Positions 23,961 to 37,900 of a stretch of DNA of 64,000 bases are shown here, piece after piece; position 1 is the stretch's first letter, and each line of letters starts with the position of its first letter. The notes beneath the pieces were generated by a model. That model did not search any database, was not told the DNA's origin, and worked only from the letters and a program-made list of their open reading frames with translations. Made by a program: the position numbers and the translations under genes. The DNA comes from Cyanophora paradoxa. Lineage: Eukaryota; Glaucocystophyceae; Cyanophorales; Cyanophoraceae. The stretch covers positions 62,001 to 126,000 of the forward strand of contig QPMI01000115.1 in the NCBI GenBank assembly GCA_004431415.1. Direction: 5' to 3'.

Positions 23961-26900
23961 GCATCCAGAGCTCGAGTCAGCATCCAGCTCACAATATCTC
24001 TAGTCAACGCTGCCTCGTGATCAACTTCTAATTACCAAATTAATGCCTCCCGCAGGCGCATGCGTCGCCTCCTCCATGTGCGGAGGGCGCGAATGCTAAC
24101 CAGCTCGGCGAGGGGCTGGCGGAGCGGGCCGTCGCGGCGGGCCTCGAAGCCTTCCGCCGCTCGCGCTCGCCGATGTGGCGCTGCGCTCACGCGGACTGCA
24201 AGGAAGACAGGCGCCTCCCAGGCGACTTCCGCGAGGTGCTGCAGACGACTCAGCCGCACTTTGCAGCGTTGGACTATCACGGATGCGAGATCTGCCTGCA
24301 CCCGATCGAGGGGGCGCCCCAGTCCCAGGAGCCTCTTTTCTACTCGCGCACTTGCGGACACCAGCTGTTCCTCGAAGATAAGATCGCCGACGGTGGCGAC
24401 CCCGCCTGCTTCAACGCGTGCGTTCTCGCTTCTGATTTTGATCGTGAGTCTGCTTGTCATAAGCTTCTTACCCCTCTGCAGGGTCTTCAACCGACTCCGC
24501 GCGTTCTCTGAGCAGCTGCGCGCGGCGGGCCAGCTCTTGCCGGCGGCGGGCGTCCTCCTGCGGCTGGCGGCGTCGTTGGCGGAGTTTAAAGGAGACGAGA
24601 GGCTCCTCTGGCGGTACGAGCTCAGCGGCGCCGACACGAAGCTCGTCAACAGCAGGGAATTTCAGCAGCGCCGGCCTCAGGCGAACGCTTGCGCGGACCA
24701 CGCTGCCGAGTGCCTGTCCAGCCTCTGTGTGAGCCCCTTCTGTTTCTATCTAACTATGAGTTCGCGCCTTCAGCTCACACGCGTACGTTGAGCAGCTTAT
24801 CGCCATCGACGAGCGCGTGAGCGCCCAGCAGCGAACCCTCCTGGCCACGGCGGCGCTGGAGATCGTGGACAGCTTCGGGCTTCGGCGGGACATCGTCGAT
24901 GCGGCCGATTCCGAGTTGCGTTTCGCGGACGATCCTTCCCTGTGCGATCTAAATGGTAGCTCTCACTGGGGCGACGGCGTCCGGACCGTCGTCCTGCGCC
25001 AAGCGGCCCGCACTGTCGTCCGCGCAGCGCGCATGGTCTGCGCTTCGGAACGCTTTTCTTGTCACGTTGTTTCGTCTAAAATCCGACCTGGGCAGACTCG
25101 CACCACCTGGGACCACCCGGCCCTCCGCGCCGCGCTCGCCGAGCCCTCTCCCTCCGCCAGCCTCGAGCTGCTTCGCCTGGAGCTCCCCCTCGATCTCAAG
25201 ATGCGCTGCCGCTACCTGCTTGAGCGCGGTGAGAAGTTTTGCTGGGTATTAGATTACAAGCTCACATGGACATCAGGCCGAGCACAAGAGCACCTAAACC
25301 TGTCTCGGGCCGGCGTCTTCTTTGAAACTCTGGTGCGCGGGCGCGCGCTCGCGATCGGTACACGCACTTGTCTGCTGAAATCGAACTTTGGTGTCAGGTT
25401 GGCCGCCCCGGGGACGCTGGAGCTGTCGCTGCCGTCCTCGAGCTCGTCGACAAGCACCTCCCGCTCCTCTTTGACGCCGACAGGCCGAATTTGGCCATCG
25501 TCGGCGGCAGCGGCTTGTTATGCGATCGCGAGTGCACACAGCTTGCAAGCTCTACTGCTGGACTCCACAGCCCCCTTTGCACTCGGCGGCGGTGTCGCTC
25601 GGTCTGGCAAAGCAGCGGTCGACTCCGGATCCCCTTGGAAGGCTCCGATTGGAGACAGCGCCAGAGGGTTGTCATGATTCTCGACTCGGCAATCAACATT
25701 GCAAAGACTGTCGAGGCTCTGCAGCAGCAGCTCGCAGCAGCGGGCGACCATCTCAGCGTGCTCTGGCTCAGCCTGGCGCTCATCACCCTCGGTCGCGATG
25801 AAATTCCTGACATTTACCTCTCGAGTCCGAAGGAGGTCAATCTCGTCCAGCTCCTGATCCGTTCCGGCCTCGCCCTCCGTTCGACTTCGAGCTCGCCCAC
25901 GTCGCCGCCGCCGCCGTCCCCCGAGCGCGAGTCGGCGGAGGCGCTGCGGGTGGCGGGGCTCCCGCTGGCGGACGCGTTCGCCGCCTGCGCCCAGCGGCCC
26001 GACGTCGCCCTCGAGGCGGCCCTCGTTCGCCTCGCCAGGACGGGATCGCTGCCGTACAAGTACTTTCATCAGGACTGCTATGTATTGCTTTCGGCAAGCC
26101 TCAGGATCGATGGCAAGGCGGAATCCCCGGCGCCGCAATTCTGGTGCACGCCTCTGCAGGAGGCTGGCCTCGGTGCATTATCGACAAGGTGCTTTACTTT
26201 CGATTGCAATTGCACTTCACATGACACCTGCTTACCTTTGTCTTTTTTATATCATTGCGCCAGATTCTTCCTGCACAATGCCAACCTTGCCACTGCTTGC
26301 TCGATGTCCGGTCGCTACGACAGAGATGGCCCTGAACCACACGACAGCTACCTCAGCAGGATCGGCGATGCGCTTTTCGGCCCCTTCTCAGCCGAGCCGG
26401 CAGCTATGGCCAGCCCGGCCCACGTCCTCGATGTCGCCGTGTCGCTTCTTGCGGCGCGGCGGGGAGCAGCGCTCAGCGTGCTCGGCGAGTGTCAGCCGGC
26501 TCTGCCCCAGCAGTACGAGACGCTGTTGCTGTCGTGCGCGCTTCGCCTGGACGCCCTGGATCGATTCGACGACGCGCTGCGGCTCGTCTCTGCCCTGCTG
26601 GAGATGGCCTCGGAAAGCAGCGACGCAGGGGCCGACGCCCGCAGGAAGCTCTGCCTCGATCTTCTCGTCAAAACGGACATTTTTAACGGGCCCCCGTTTA
26701 AAAGACTGTTATCGATATTCGATGATTTCGACCGGCTTTCCGCTCGCGACAACAGACCAGCACTCGTGCGCTATTCACGTTCATGCTCACTTTCAGCTTT
26801 CGATCGTCACTAACTATAACATCTCATGATCAACTATAACTGTTCATGATCATCGTCACAATCCAGGTCGGAGCTGTGGGGCTGGATGCCATCCGTGCAT

Positions 26901-29778
26901 TTCTGGACAGCAAAGCAGCCGCGTGGGCGTTCTCGAATGCGGACAACACATTCTCTCTTCAATTCGTGAATTGCGTTTTGCGGTCGCATCTTGCTGGGCA
27001 CGGCGGCTCGACCCTGTGCGAAAATTCCACAGTTTTCGGAGATGCGAGCCAGGAGCGGCGGCTCACAACAGAGGCTGTAGAGGCCCTCTTAGACGTCAGC
27101 CGCCAACAGGAGGGCGAGAGCACCGATTCCGTGCCCGGATACCTTGCGCGTGTCGTCCTGCAGCAGATGTCAAAGGTCGGCCGCACGCTCAGCTTGCCGT
27201 GCGAGGAAGACCAAGTCGACCTCATCCTCCGATACTCCGTTCTGCTCGACCAGAACGGAGACGTGGAGGGCGCCGCCGGCCTGGCCTTCTCCGCCATAAT
27301 ACGCTGTAGCGAATGGCCGCACTTCACGTATGCAGTGCGTGGCCAAGTTGATGAACGGCGTCTTCTCTGCTTTTCCGCATTTCCTCGCAGCTAATTTTAA
27401 CGCGTACGTGCGTTTCCGCGCAGCTTCGCCACCTCGACATCGCGGCCCCGCGCCTGGCAGAGCTCTGGGGCGTCTCCTCAGGCGGCGTGGGCTTCGCAAC
27501 ATTGCGGCGCCGTCTCTTCGGGCGCTTTCTGGATCGCTTCACGGATCTTCAGACGCCCTGCCAGCCCCGCGATCGCATCCCGGAGCCATGGGCTCTCAGC
27601 AAATCATTCGCGGAGAAGGTCGTCGGCATGGGGCGGGTGGACCCGCCCCTCGTCGACTACTTCCTCGCGGCGAAGATCGGCGTCGCTGCCTTCGCCAACT
27701 GCAGCGTTCGATTGCGAGCCCGCAACGAGCCCGAGTGGCACTCCTCCTTCGACCTCGGCTGCCCCCCCCTGTGGCGGCGGGTCCTCGGAGAGCTGGACGT
27801 CATCCTCCGTTCCGAAGATGCCGGTCCGTTCCCTTCGATCGCGCTTCCGTTTCTGACATCGATCTGCGGCGCGCGCAGTGGCGGAGGAGGACCGGGCCGA
27901 CGCTCTGCGGCTGGCAGAGCTCGTGTGGGACGCCTGCCCCTGCGTCCAGGCCGTCTGGGTCATGCAGAGCGCCCTTGCTTCCGGCGACGACGACAGCGAA
28001 GATCGCTACGAGAGCTGGCTGAAGGTGCTAACGAACGTTGCCTAATCTATCTTCGAGCCTTAAGTTGAGAGAATGTACCATGCAGTCGATTCTCAAGAAA
28101 CTCAATCAGAACGTCCACTTGATCTTTGCCGGCGGTGCGCTCTTTAATCGTGATTCGCCGTCATTTAAATGCATTTTTTCGTGTCCTGCGCCTTTGTCTG
28201 ACGGATCGGGGCCAGAGCTGCCCTCGGAATGCCAGCCGCGGTGCAACCTGCGCGTGTCAGGCGAGGCCGCTTTCACGGCCCGATTGGTCCTCGCCGCCGG
28301 AGCGCTTCTCTTCGCCACGTAACTCACATCCCGGCTCAAGAAACACATCGTTTTGCGATGATTTGAAGCTTATCACGAACACAGCGAGGTGACTGACTCG
28401 GAGGGGCGCGCCCGGGTCGAGGCTGCGCTCGGGTTGGACGCGTCCTCGAGCCCGGCCGGCGGTGTGTCCTCGTTGATGCTGCTTGCGCGCTGGTGCAAGC
28501 TTGCGCACGCGGCCTACTTCGAATTTGCAGGCGACATGCCTCCCTTGTTGTATGCATTATTTGTTGGCAGCCATCGATATCGATGGGCTTCGAATTCGCC
28601 CGGCCCACCTAAAATTCTCTCCAGCGACCCTGATCATGACGATCTGGCGGGGGATCTGGCGTTCGTCTGGCACGGCTCCGCGGACATGGACGGGCCCGTC
28701 AAAGTCCTTCAGCTCTACATGTTCTACATTACTGCCGTTGCCGGGCCTGAATCCGAATTCGAAGCTAGGCGCTTTGGACCGGGGCCCGGACCTGCCCCTG
28801 GCGACGGTGCACATGCGTCCGAGGACCGCTACACCGTCGAGCAGCTGGCGGCCCTCGGCAGGAGGATCCTCTCGCACCAGCGAGAGGCGATAGAGGGCGA
28901 GTACTGCGAGGACCCGGGCTGCCGCCTCTGCCGGGGCGCCGGCTGGTGGCCCTGGCGCTGCGCGCGGGGGAACCTGGTCCTCTTCTCCCCGGAGCTCCTC
29001 GGAGACCCGATGGCCCGCCTGACCACGGACATCGCGCTCCACTTCCCCTGGGTGCCTGGCCCTTGGCCCTAAGACCACCCCCGCTTTGACTGAGACCGCG
29101 AGATTATAAGCACCATCTAGAGCTAGAGCTTCTTGGATCTTTATATGTATGGCTATCGCTCACATCAGCTTTTTAACGTCTCACCTCGCGTTCTCTACGT
29201 GCAGGGGGAGGACGAGAGGGCCGAGATGGCCCACAGGATGGGTGTGGCCTACGCGATCGCGAAAGCTACGGCGGTCGCCGAAGCAGTGCGCGCCCGCGGC
29301 GCCGGCGGCATGCCCGAGAGCGAGCGGGAGGCGCTCGTGCAGTCGGCCCGCAAGGCGCGGTCGTTTTTCATAATTACATTTAACGTCCGACGGTCGGGAA
29401 ACGCCGCATATTTGAACCGCCCGCCCGCTCGCAGGCGTACATCGCCGCCCGGATCGTGACGCAGGAGCTTAAGCTGGTGTTTCCCGCCCTCACCCGACCC
29501 GAATTCCGCAGCGAGCACTCTTTCGAGGTCCGAGTCGTCCCTGCCCTCCGGTGCGCTTCCCCTTCCACTCGATACCTCGATTTAAATTCAAACTTGTGTC
29601 CGGATCCTTCATTGACCGACTTCTCACTTCTCCGTGCGAACGCGCGGCGGGGCGCAGGAGGCTCGAGATCTTCTCGTCGTTCCTCCCGGCGGATCCGGCC
29701 GCGCCGGCGCCCACCGTCGACATCGACGCACCCGCAGCTGCAGCGCCCGCTGCGCTTGGCTCTGGAGGAGCGCCCTAG
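22599..29778 (+). CDS. Large unknown helical protein, copy A of inverted pair
   Basis: Start ATG 22,599 (MHAQPLAAAAAGERYAKRAR) and end LGSGGAP-stop match copy B at both ends. About 20 exons give a predicted protein well over 1,500 residues. The N-terminus has Cys/His-rich stretches (WRCAHADC, GCEICLHPIEG, SRTCGHQLF) that might bind metal. The rest is largely alpha-helical with Leu/Ala-rich segments, as in alpha-solenoids, for example TVEALQQQLAAAGDHLSVLW and DALDRFDDALRLVSALLEMA. Conserved blocks such as DPPLVDYFLAAKIGVAAFA and DDLAGDLAFVWHGSADMDG are shared with copy B. The first large intron (about 23,397-24,057) holds four poly-C tracts. I considered a nucleoporin-like scaffold but could not support it; no function is assigned. 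No frame-breaking lesion is forced: an apparent stop near 25,320 is removed by an intron with donor GTACACG. Confidence 0.7.
23477..23960. repeat. Poly-C tracts in the first large intron of copy A
   Basis: Four C runs (about 23,477-23,504, 23,655-23,727, 23,845-23,871 and 23,935-23,960) lie in one intron. Between them are related lines such as AGATAGGYCYTMCTC, suggesting internal duplication of the tract plus its flank. Confidence 0.85.
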
Positions 29779-31900
29779 GCCCCAGGCCGTAGTTATTATA
29801 TATCACGTATACGAGAACTGCAGACGTAAATGTAGAAAGAGCCGAACAAATACATATGCATAGCAGCTGTGCCATGCCTAGGGAGCTCGCGGCCAGCGCT
29901 CTTTTTCTCACGAGGGGCGGAGGGCGCGGAGGCTTTGAGGGAGCGGACCCGGAGCAGCTCCGATCGCGAGCCGGGGGTGTTGGGGGCGAACTGCTCGCTT
30001 TAATCCTGATCGATAGATGTGGTTCCCTCAGATGCATATGTTGACGGTATCTCTAGCTCTAGCTCTTCTTCGTGTCGACGACTCGATGTCTGTCTAGATC
30101 TTGCATGCAAGCTTAAGCCTCCAGCTGTACATGAACATGTAAATCCATATGTCTAGTCTAGCCTTTACTACCAAGGGTACGGTAATGCAACCTGGCATGC
30201 GCAGCTGGTACATGCACATGCATACCGCGTAAGCGCTTCCGACAATTGCAAGACAATGCAAGTTCTAGTTCAAGGTTCATTGACAATTGCAAACCGGACC
30301 CGGGAGGCGGACCGGAGTCACCGACTCACCGGACGTCACCGGAGGCTCCGGAGCCCGAGCCTCGAGCTCCCTGGCCCCTGGCCATGGGCCGTGGGCCGTG
30401 GCCCTCCGAGTCGGGCTCCGACTCCCTCAGATCGCGATTCGCGATTCGCGAGTCCCGACTCCCGAGCCTCCGAGGCTCCGACTGTCGGACGTCGACTTGG
30501 GCCGTGGTCCGAGGAAATTCGGAAATTCCGGGGGAAATCGAAGATCCTGCAATTTGGCTGCAAAAAAAGGCGTTCGAACTTCGACTTCGACTTCATGCAA
30601 TCACTCCGTCACGTTGACGTCAGACGTCGACATCGTCGCCAACTTACGTACGTCACGTACAGTACGCGTACGTATACACTGTGACTCAGTGACAGTATAC
30701 GTAGTCTAGGCAGTACTAGTGTACAGTAACTTCAGGGTAAGCCTAGCGTAACAGCCACCTACTGGTACTACTTAGTACTTAGTAGCTTCCATAGCCTAAT
30801 AAGCCTGTATATACTATGCTAGGCCGTCGGGCAGCCCGGGCTAGCCTACTACCTACTACTAGTAGTAGGCTACTACCGGGCCTACTAGGCTACTTACCGG
30901 CCCGGCGGCTGCCAGGCTCAGCCTGGCAGCGGCTCAGTGTGCCAGGCACTGCCAGCAGGCGGCTCACTGAGTCAGCCGCGGGCCGCGGCCCGCGGCTGCG
31001 CATGCGCCGGCTGGCCGCGGCCGTTAGCGACCGTCGGACGCGCCGACTCGGCGTCGAGTCGGCGACGCCTATTTATTAGTATAGCTAGCTAGCGTGACGT
31101 CGCGGCGCTTCGCGCAGATTGCCAAGTTGCAAGATCGCGTCGTCATCGCGACTCTCGGCGAATTCGAGAGCTTGTCGAACTTCGGAACTGAGCGCTCGCC
31201 GAGTGGCGATCGGCCGGCCCGGCGGTCTGCATGGTGGCCCGCGCGCGGATTACGTATCCTTCTCAACGCCGCGCGCGCGCGGCCCGGCGGCGGGCCGGCG
31301 GCTTCGACTCGGCGATGCTCAGGCGCGCCGCGCAGCATTGCCGCTGAGCATTGCGCGCATGCGCGCATTGCAGATTGCAGCTTTATGGCTGCGCATGCAA
31401 TTTGAGCTTCTGATCGCATCGCCGAGTCAATTTCGCGAGATCGAGAACTAGAGCTCATCAAGCGCCGCGGCAGAGAAGCTTGCCAAGCTGAAATTCGGAA
31501 GCTGGACGTCGACAGCCTGGCCTGGCAGCTGCAGGTAGCCTGCAGCTGGGCGCTGTGCAGGAAGCCTCAAGGCCTGTGCAAGTGACAGTAGGGCTATAGC
31601 TAGCTATAGCGTATACGTAAACTTCGTGCGCGCAACCTTCAGCTGCAGCGAGCTCGAATGGAGGATCTAGGGAAAGGCAGGGCAATAGACGAGGAAGCGC
31701 CGTCTCCGCAGAACCGCTCGCCTCAACCTGCTCCCAATTGCAAGTCCACGTTACGCGGCCGCCGGGCGTCTGGAGCCGGCTCGGGATCCGACTCCCGATC
31801 AGGTCCGTTACTTGCAATATTAATGCCGCGCGCGTGCCCGGGGCCGCGCATGCCTTGGCCTGTAGGCATCGCTAGCTGCGCCAGGTTCATCATCGCACTC
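29779..31900. repeat. Palindrome-rich cryptically simple sequence, no supportable gene
   Basis: From about 30,250 to 31,080 the DNA is built of short motifs repeated in both orientations (for example variants of GAGTCCCGACTCCCGAG and CTACTACTAGTAGTAG). It includes perfect palindromes at 30,852-30,869 (18 bp) and 30,973-30,998 (26 bp). The rest is mixed sequence rich in CATATG, GCATGC and CTAGAT. Reading frames here have no protein character. It separates copy A from the TmcB-like gene. Confidence 0.75.
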
Positions 31901-34900
31901 ATGAGCACGCATGTCCATCCACTTGCCCCTTCGTCGCCAGTGGTGGAATCGACGTCCGGCCAGCGCTTCCTCTCGCTCTTCGAGTCCCTTCGCTTCAGCC
32001 CGCGCGAAGAGGTGTGCACGCGTACGCGTCGCGTCTGCCTCTCGTCCGATCATTCACATTTGCGCAGGCTCTATTTGGGCTTCTTTACAGGTGCGAATAG
32101 AATAATCATAATCTAAATCTCGCGTTCGCGCGCGCGCGCGATCTTGTTCTGAGAAAGGGTTTCGCGATGAATTAGCATGGTTGAAAAGACATGCAGGCGC
32201 TTCGGAGAGCTCGAGCCTGCAAGATATAGATCCGGACGACGCGGAGGAGTTGGAGGCGGCGAAGGTGCCGGCGTCCTATGTTCGATTTGATATCCCTAAA
32301 AGCTTACTGTCGCTGACGGCGGATCCGTGCACGTGGCCAGGCTCGAACCCGAAGAAACAAGCTCCTCCTATTTGCAAGCTTTTCCATAATCGGTATTTTA
32401 TCCGTCCTTAAGCTTATTGGACGGCTGCAATATCGAATTACCTTGTAATTGATTCCGGTCCACCGATCGCGATGCGCAACAGAGGCAGCTCAGCTAATCG
32501 CCATCGTGATTTCCCCCGCGACGTGGCCCGACGAGATCATGGGCTGGATCAGCCGCGTCACTGCTCTATCCAGGGTCAGCGAAACACTCTAGCTTCAATG
32601 CTCTCATTCCAGCTTGTTTGAACGACAATATCAAATTAATAGTGATGAAACTAAAATCCGCGCGCAGCTGGTGTTTAGGAACAGCCGGGCTTTCACTGCG
32701 CTTTACTGGGCCTCCGGCGCCTGCGTCGCCGCCATATTCTCCTTGATAGCATACGTTCTCTACACGCTCGCACAGGTATATAATTGTCTCTTAATTCTCC
32801 AAGCTTCAATTTATCTTTCCCGCGGCCGCCTTCTTAATTTACCTGTGCTGCGCAGCGGAAGTACAGGGCGGGCCCCATGCGCCTGCTGCGCTTTCTTGTC
32901 AAGATTGTTCTCCTTCGCGTCTACATTTCGATCCTCCAGCTATTCTTTCGACCCTTTGACTGCGCTAGCCTCTCCGGCACCGACATCGCTTGCTGGACGC
33001 AAGCGTGGGTTCGTGACATTTAAGCGGGCCGAGCTCGCCAATCTATCTCCATAGTTGTTCAATGGCTGAATTCAAAAACAGATACCCTATTTTTCGGGCT
33101 CGGTTCTTTTCCTCGGCTTCACGATTCCATTCGTCTTAATTTTCTCTCTCTTGTTCCACGGTGCAAACTCTTCTGATTTCGAGCCTTGTTTTTAACGTAG
33201 TTGGATTCACGCTTGAACGATCAGATGCCAATCCGAACTCCCCCGATTTTGACGGCAAGAGCTCTGGTACCGGCGACTTTCTTTCGACGCTAGTTCAGAC
33301 CGTTCTCGCAATTTCAGCGACATTCCTCGGGTATAAATACATATATATGCGCTCGAATATGTGCGAAGGTCGAAGCTCGATACAAAGGCCTCCGCAGTTC
33401 GACGGAATTAGAGCAGTCTGGGCTCTGCATGATGGTTTTTGTTTTTGTGGGCGGTCTCGCTGCCTATGTTTCAATTGTACAGGTGAGCCAGTCGATTTCG
33501 AGTCAGCATTGTCACGATCGCCGATCGCGAGTCGAGTTTGCTGTCTGCTAACGTAGCCTTTTCGCATTTTCGACCCTTATCAGCCTTATTTCAAGCCCCA
33601 GAGGTGAGAATTCATTTTACTGCAGCCGGTCGTGATTCGGCTCTAAATCTGATCTAATACAAATGTGCACCCAGCAACGATCTCAGAGCAGGCCTTTATT
33701 CTCTCGTATCCTGCTTTGCTCTTTGGACTTTTGTCCTTTCGTTCTTAGAAGGATTGGTGCGCTTGCCGTCCCACTCAGAACAATAATGTTGCCTATCGCT
33801 ATTTCAAAGTTTCGACCTCACGATTACAGACTGCTATTATTTTTGGATGCATCGGGATCGCCCTTTGCCCCGCATTCTTTTACATCGGCTTCCTCGTCAC
33901 CCGTGCGTCGCACTCACTCGAGATTTGGAATATGTGTATATTTGCAATTGGTTGAACTTGAACACACAAACCCTCGCGTGTGCAGGCAAGAGACGCCAAT
34001 TGCTGATAGCGTTCCACGATCTCTGGTCGTCGCGAGAGATGGAGTACTTGGAGAATATAACTTCGCAAAACCCGGAGGCACTGCGGACTCCGTCGAGCTC
34101 GACGCACATGAATCGGGATGCGCCTCCCACTCTGAAGTTCAAGAGCCCGTTCTACTTCAAGTGCGGTGCGTAAATACAGCTTGTTTTATATTCGCAATAT
34201 ACGCTGGAAGCACACGTCTGCGTTATAATCGAAACGATCGAGCCTTGCAACTGCAGACGTACAAATCGCGGCCGGGTGCTTTGCCTCCAACGCATCCGCC
34301 GCGTCACTGGATCGGGCGGAGCTCATCTTTCAGCGGGTGCGCGTTCTCAGCAGCTCCCTGGTATTTAAAGACATTTCCATTTTAGGGTTTAGAGATATCG
34401 ATTGCGTCGTCTCGTCGAAGAAGAAGCTGAAGTCCGATTCGTTTTCGCAGGGGTGCGAGCAGTTCAAACACGCGGCCGACATCCACATTGTATTCGCTAG
34501 CTTCCTCCTCGCTCACTCGTGCGCTCCTTAAAGCTTGCAATTGCGCCTACCTGCTTATTTCTGAACTAAGACCAAATCTGCGATTCAAATATATTAGGAG
34601 GAAATCGAAAACGGCGGTGAAGCTGCTTAAGCGGGCCCTCCAGCTCAGCCCCAACATTCAGCTTCGGTTCCGGCTGGCATGCATTCGCCGGAACGCCGAG
34701 CAACGCTCGCACGGGAGCGACCTTGGCTCGTCGAATGGGAAAGTGGTGCGCGCGCACGGTAACGTGCAGAAATCCTGCAGCTGTGAGCAGATATCTTTTG
34801 ATAACTAGTTGCAATTGCCCCGCTGTGCAGAACTTCATCAACATGCTCCAGTTCAAGGGCCTCCACAACGAGGCGCTGAAGTCGGCGAACGCCACGCTAC

Positions 34901-37900
34901 GAATGCTGAGGCGGTTCTGGCGGCAGCTCGCGTCGGCTCGCAGCCTTAATTCGGCGCTCCTTGCGTGCGCATGCGCGCCTTCGAAGCAAGATTTCTGACC
35001 TTTTTTGAAAAGAGCTCATTTGATGATGTAATCTGCAGCGAGGTGCCCGCGAGGCTCGAAGAAATCATGAAATCAAAGGAGGTCCGCAGCGCTGAGCTAT
35101 AAATGTTGTTTTCCTAGATTGATATGGCGCCTTCGAATTCTTGAAAGCTAATTATAAAGGGATTTCAATTCGCAGCGGGCGGAGGCGCTTTTTGCGCAGC
35201 TTGTACAGAGCTACCCCAACTCAAAACAGCTGTGCGCATGCGCTGTAGCGGACAATATTAATAGCACTTATATAATAATCACAGTATGATGTTCCGCAAT
35301 CGAATTTTCCGCTGATGAATTCGTCAGGAGGATCGCTTATGCTCAGTTTCTGGAACAAGTCGCAAACCAGCCGGATCAAGCTGCCATACACATGCTGAAG
35401 GCAGAAGAAATAAGTGAGTGAGACGCTGAGCGGCTGGTCTTCGAACGTTTGCGCGTATTAGTTCAGCTGATGAGCCACGGCAGGCGAGAGGGAGCGGAGA
35501 GCAGCGCTAGGGGAAAACGGGACCGACGGCGATGACGCGCAGAGCGTGATCGATGACCAGAGTAGCTATTACGAAGGGGAGGAAGACCGCGACAATGCGA
35601 TCGAGAAATCCGAGGCACGCGTACGCGCGCAATCGCTTCAGCGCGCGCCCTGTTAAATTCAGAAGCTCAACTTCAATATGAATTGCAGGATCCGGAGCTT
35701 GATCGCGAGCAAATACAAGACTTGGAGGCTGCTGTTGACCTAGGCGCCGATGTGGGCCCGCGGGAAAGAGTGACCCGCAAGCATTCGAGCTCGCTGCTTG
35801 CGATCGGATCCTCGAGTTCGACGCACGTCCACAGCCCCGAGCGCGCTGCGATACGCTCGTTCCCGGTCTCTCCTGGCCATGGTGCCGCGACTTCGAGCTC
35901 AGTCACAGCTCGGAGAACAGCAGGTCTGAAAATTCGAAGTGTACGTTCGACTTTTGCATGCCCCCTTTACTTGCAAATTGAAGCTTCGACGATACGTTCT
36001 TCAACGTTCACATAATTATAACCGCGTGCAATGCATTCGCAGAATGGAAAGGAGGCGCTTGTGCTGATGCGGCGCGGCGTGGTTTTCGGCCTTGCAACAA
36101 TCGCCGTGCTCTGCATTGCCTCTTTCCTGGTTATGAAGGTGACTTTTTATTACCCATTTGGGTTTACATGGTTTGCGACATTAATCTGAATTTGAATCTT
36201 CCGCATTATATAGTTTCTTCTTGAAGATTTTCGCGCGAATTTGGAGCTCAATCGCGGCGCCGCTCGCACCCGTCGAATGCTCATGGTAAGCCGTTGAGCG
36301 TTGCGACATCACTGATTCTTGAAAACGCCTTGAATTTCCTCTGGGGACGCCACTGAGTCGACTGAAACGTCGCTCTGTTCGAATTCTACAGGACGCGATC
36401 TTCCACGCGCGGACGCTGCAGCTTGCCGGCGCGAAAAACGACACACAGTCGCTCGCGAGGGCAGTCCGCAGCCTCACGGGCTCGTGCACTCAATTTCTGC
36501 AGAACGTCCAGGGGCTCGTGCTCGGGTCGGGCGAGGCTGGCCTCCCCAAGGTCTAGATCTTCGTCTCATGTGGCATGCCAAATCTGTAAAAGAGATCGTC
36601 TAACTTTGGTTTTACACAGAAAGCGCCGAGGTTGCTGGAGCTCTGGACGCAGACGGGGCTCGTGCAGCTGGAGGTGTACCTCGCTGGACAGACGATCAAG
36701 CGGCCCAGTAACATATTCGACGGCAGCCGCGAGCTCGCGACCGCTTGCGCGTGCGTCAGTCTGGCAGGCTAGGGCTAGCGCTCTGTCAACTGTGACTCTG
36801 TTCGAGAGACACACTATGATATGACCATCAGATTTAATTCAGGCTTTCGAGAGAAATCTGACGCGTGATTCTCAGTCAGGTGGCGGCGTTGCCTGCAAAA
36901 GAACTTTCCATTGCGGACGACTCCCCCCCTTTCCGGTTCCTGATGCGCAATCCCTTCAAATTCATCGAAGCTCTCGCGTACGTCACCCCTCGCTGGACAT
37001 AGAACCTCGAATTAACTTGGAATTCTGCTCTGAATTTTCGAAGGCCTGTGGCGCTGGAGTTCCAGACCGAGGTCGTTCGCCTTGTCTTCAACAGCACGCT
37101 CATACTCAGCGGGCTCCTCGGAGCCCTCCTTCTCGTCATCCTGCTACTCATTGTCTTCGTTTTGCGTCCGGTAATTATATGTGTACATACAAGCTCAAGC
37201 TTCATGTAGTTTGTTAACATGGGTTGCCACTGGCACAGACGTTCCGCAAAGTAGCTGACAGTCAGCAGGGTGTGGTGAACATTCTCTCAGGTGCCCATGG
37301 GCATGGATAGCCACGCTGATTGTCGAATCGCCATCGCTAACGTTCAGCCTTCTACCCTCTTTCACGATCAGGCATTCCTAGACACGGTGAGCGAATTCGA
37401 ACGCATGTAATTTATTCGAACCAGCTGCTGTAGTATTATTTATAATGTCGTCCACTGCCACAGTTCTGCGGGCTGTCGCCCGGCACTACGCAATGGCGTC
37501 AAAGCTGCAAGACAAGATCGGCAGCACGGTGCGCATGCGCCCCGCATCCGGACCCCTTATATTGTTGGGCGTCGACGCGAACAAATACATTTATCCCTTC
37601 GTAACATTATTGATATTGATTTTCCTCCAGGGAGCGGATACCGACATGGAGGCGTTCGATGAATCGGATGACGAACGGGACTACAGCAACGACGGAAACG
37701 GCGGGCAGAGCCGCTTGCAGCTGCTATCGGCCACGGGCGATCCAGCATCGGCAGGAGCTGGGGTTGGCATAGGCGATGGTAGCGGCTCCACCGTGGATCG
37801 AGTAGAATTCCCAGCTGCAGCCGATCAGGAAATACTGGAAGACTACGCAGAGTGCTGGGTTCCGCTGCCTGGGCAAGCTGGCCATGGAGACTCCCAGCTG

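Noticed and set aside
25300-25345. Pseudogene call for copy A from an in-frame stop
   Set aside because: The stop is in a frame used only if an intron with donor GTACACG is ignored; splicing there gives the same joined frame as in copy B.
22599-29778. Assignment of the large protein as a nucleoporin (Nup133/Nup155 type)
   Set aside because: Length and helical character fit, but no segment I compared from memory showed convincing residue-level agreement.
30816-31079. Small Arg/Leu-rich gene
   Set aside because: It is a translation of the palindromic simple sequence and shows no protein-like conservation or splice context.
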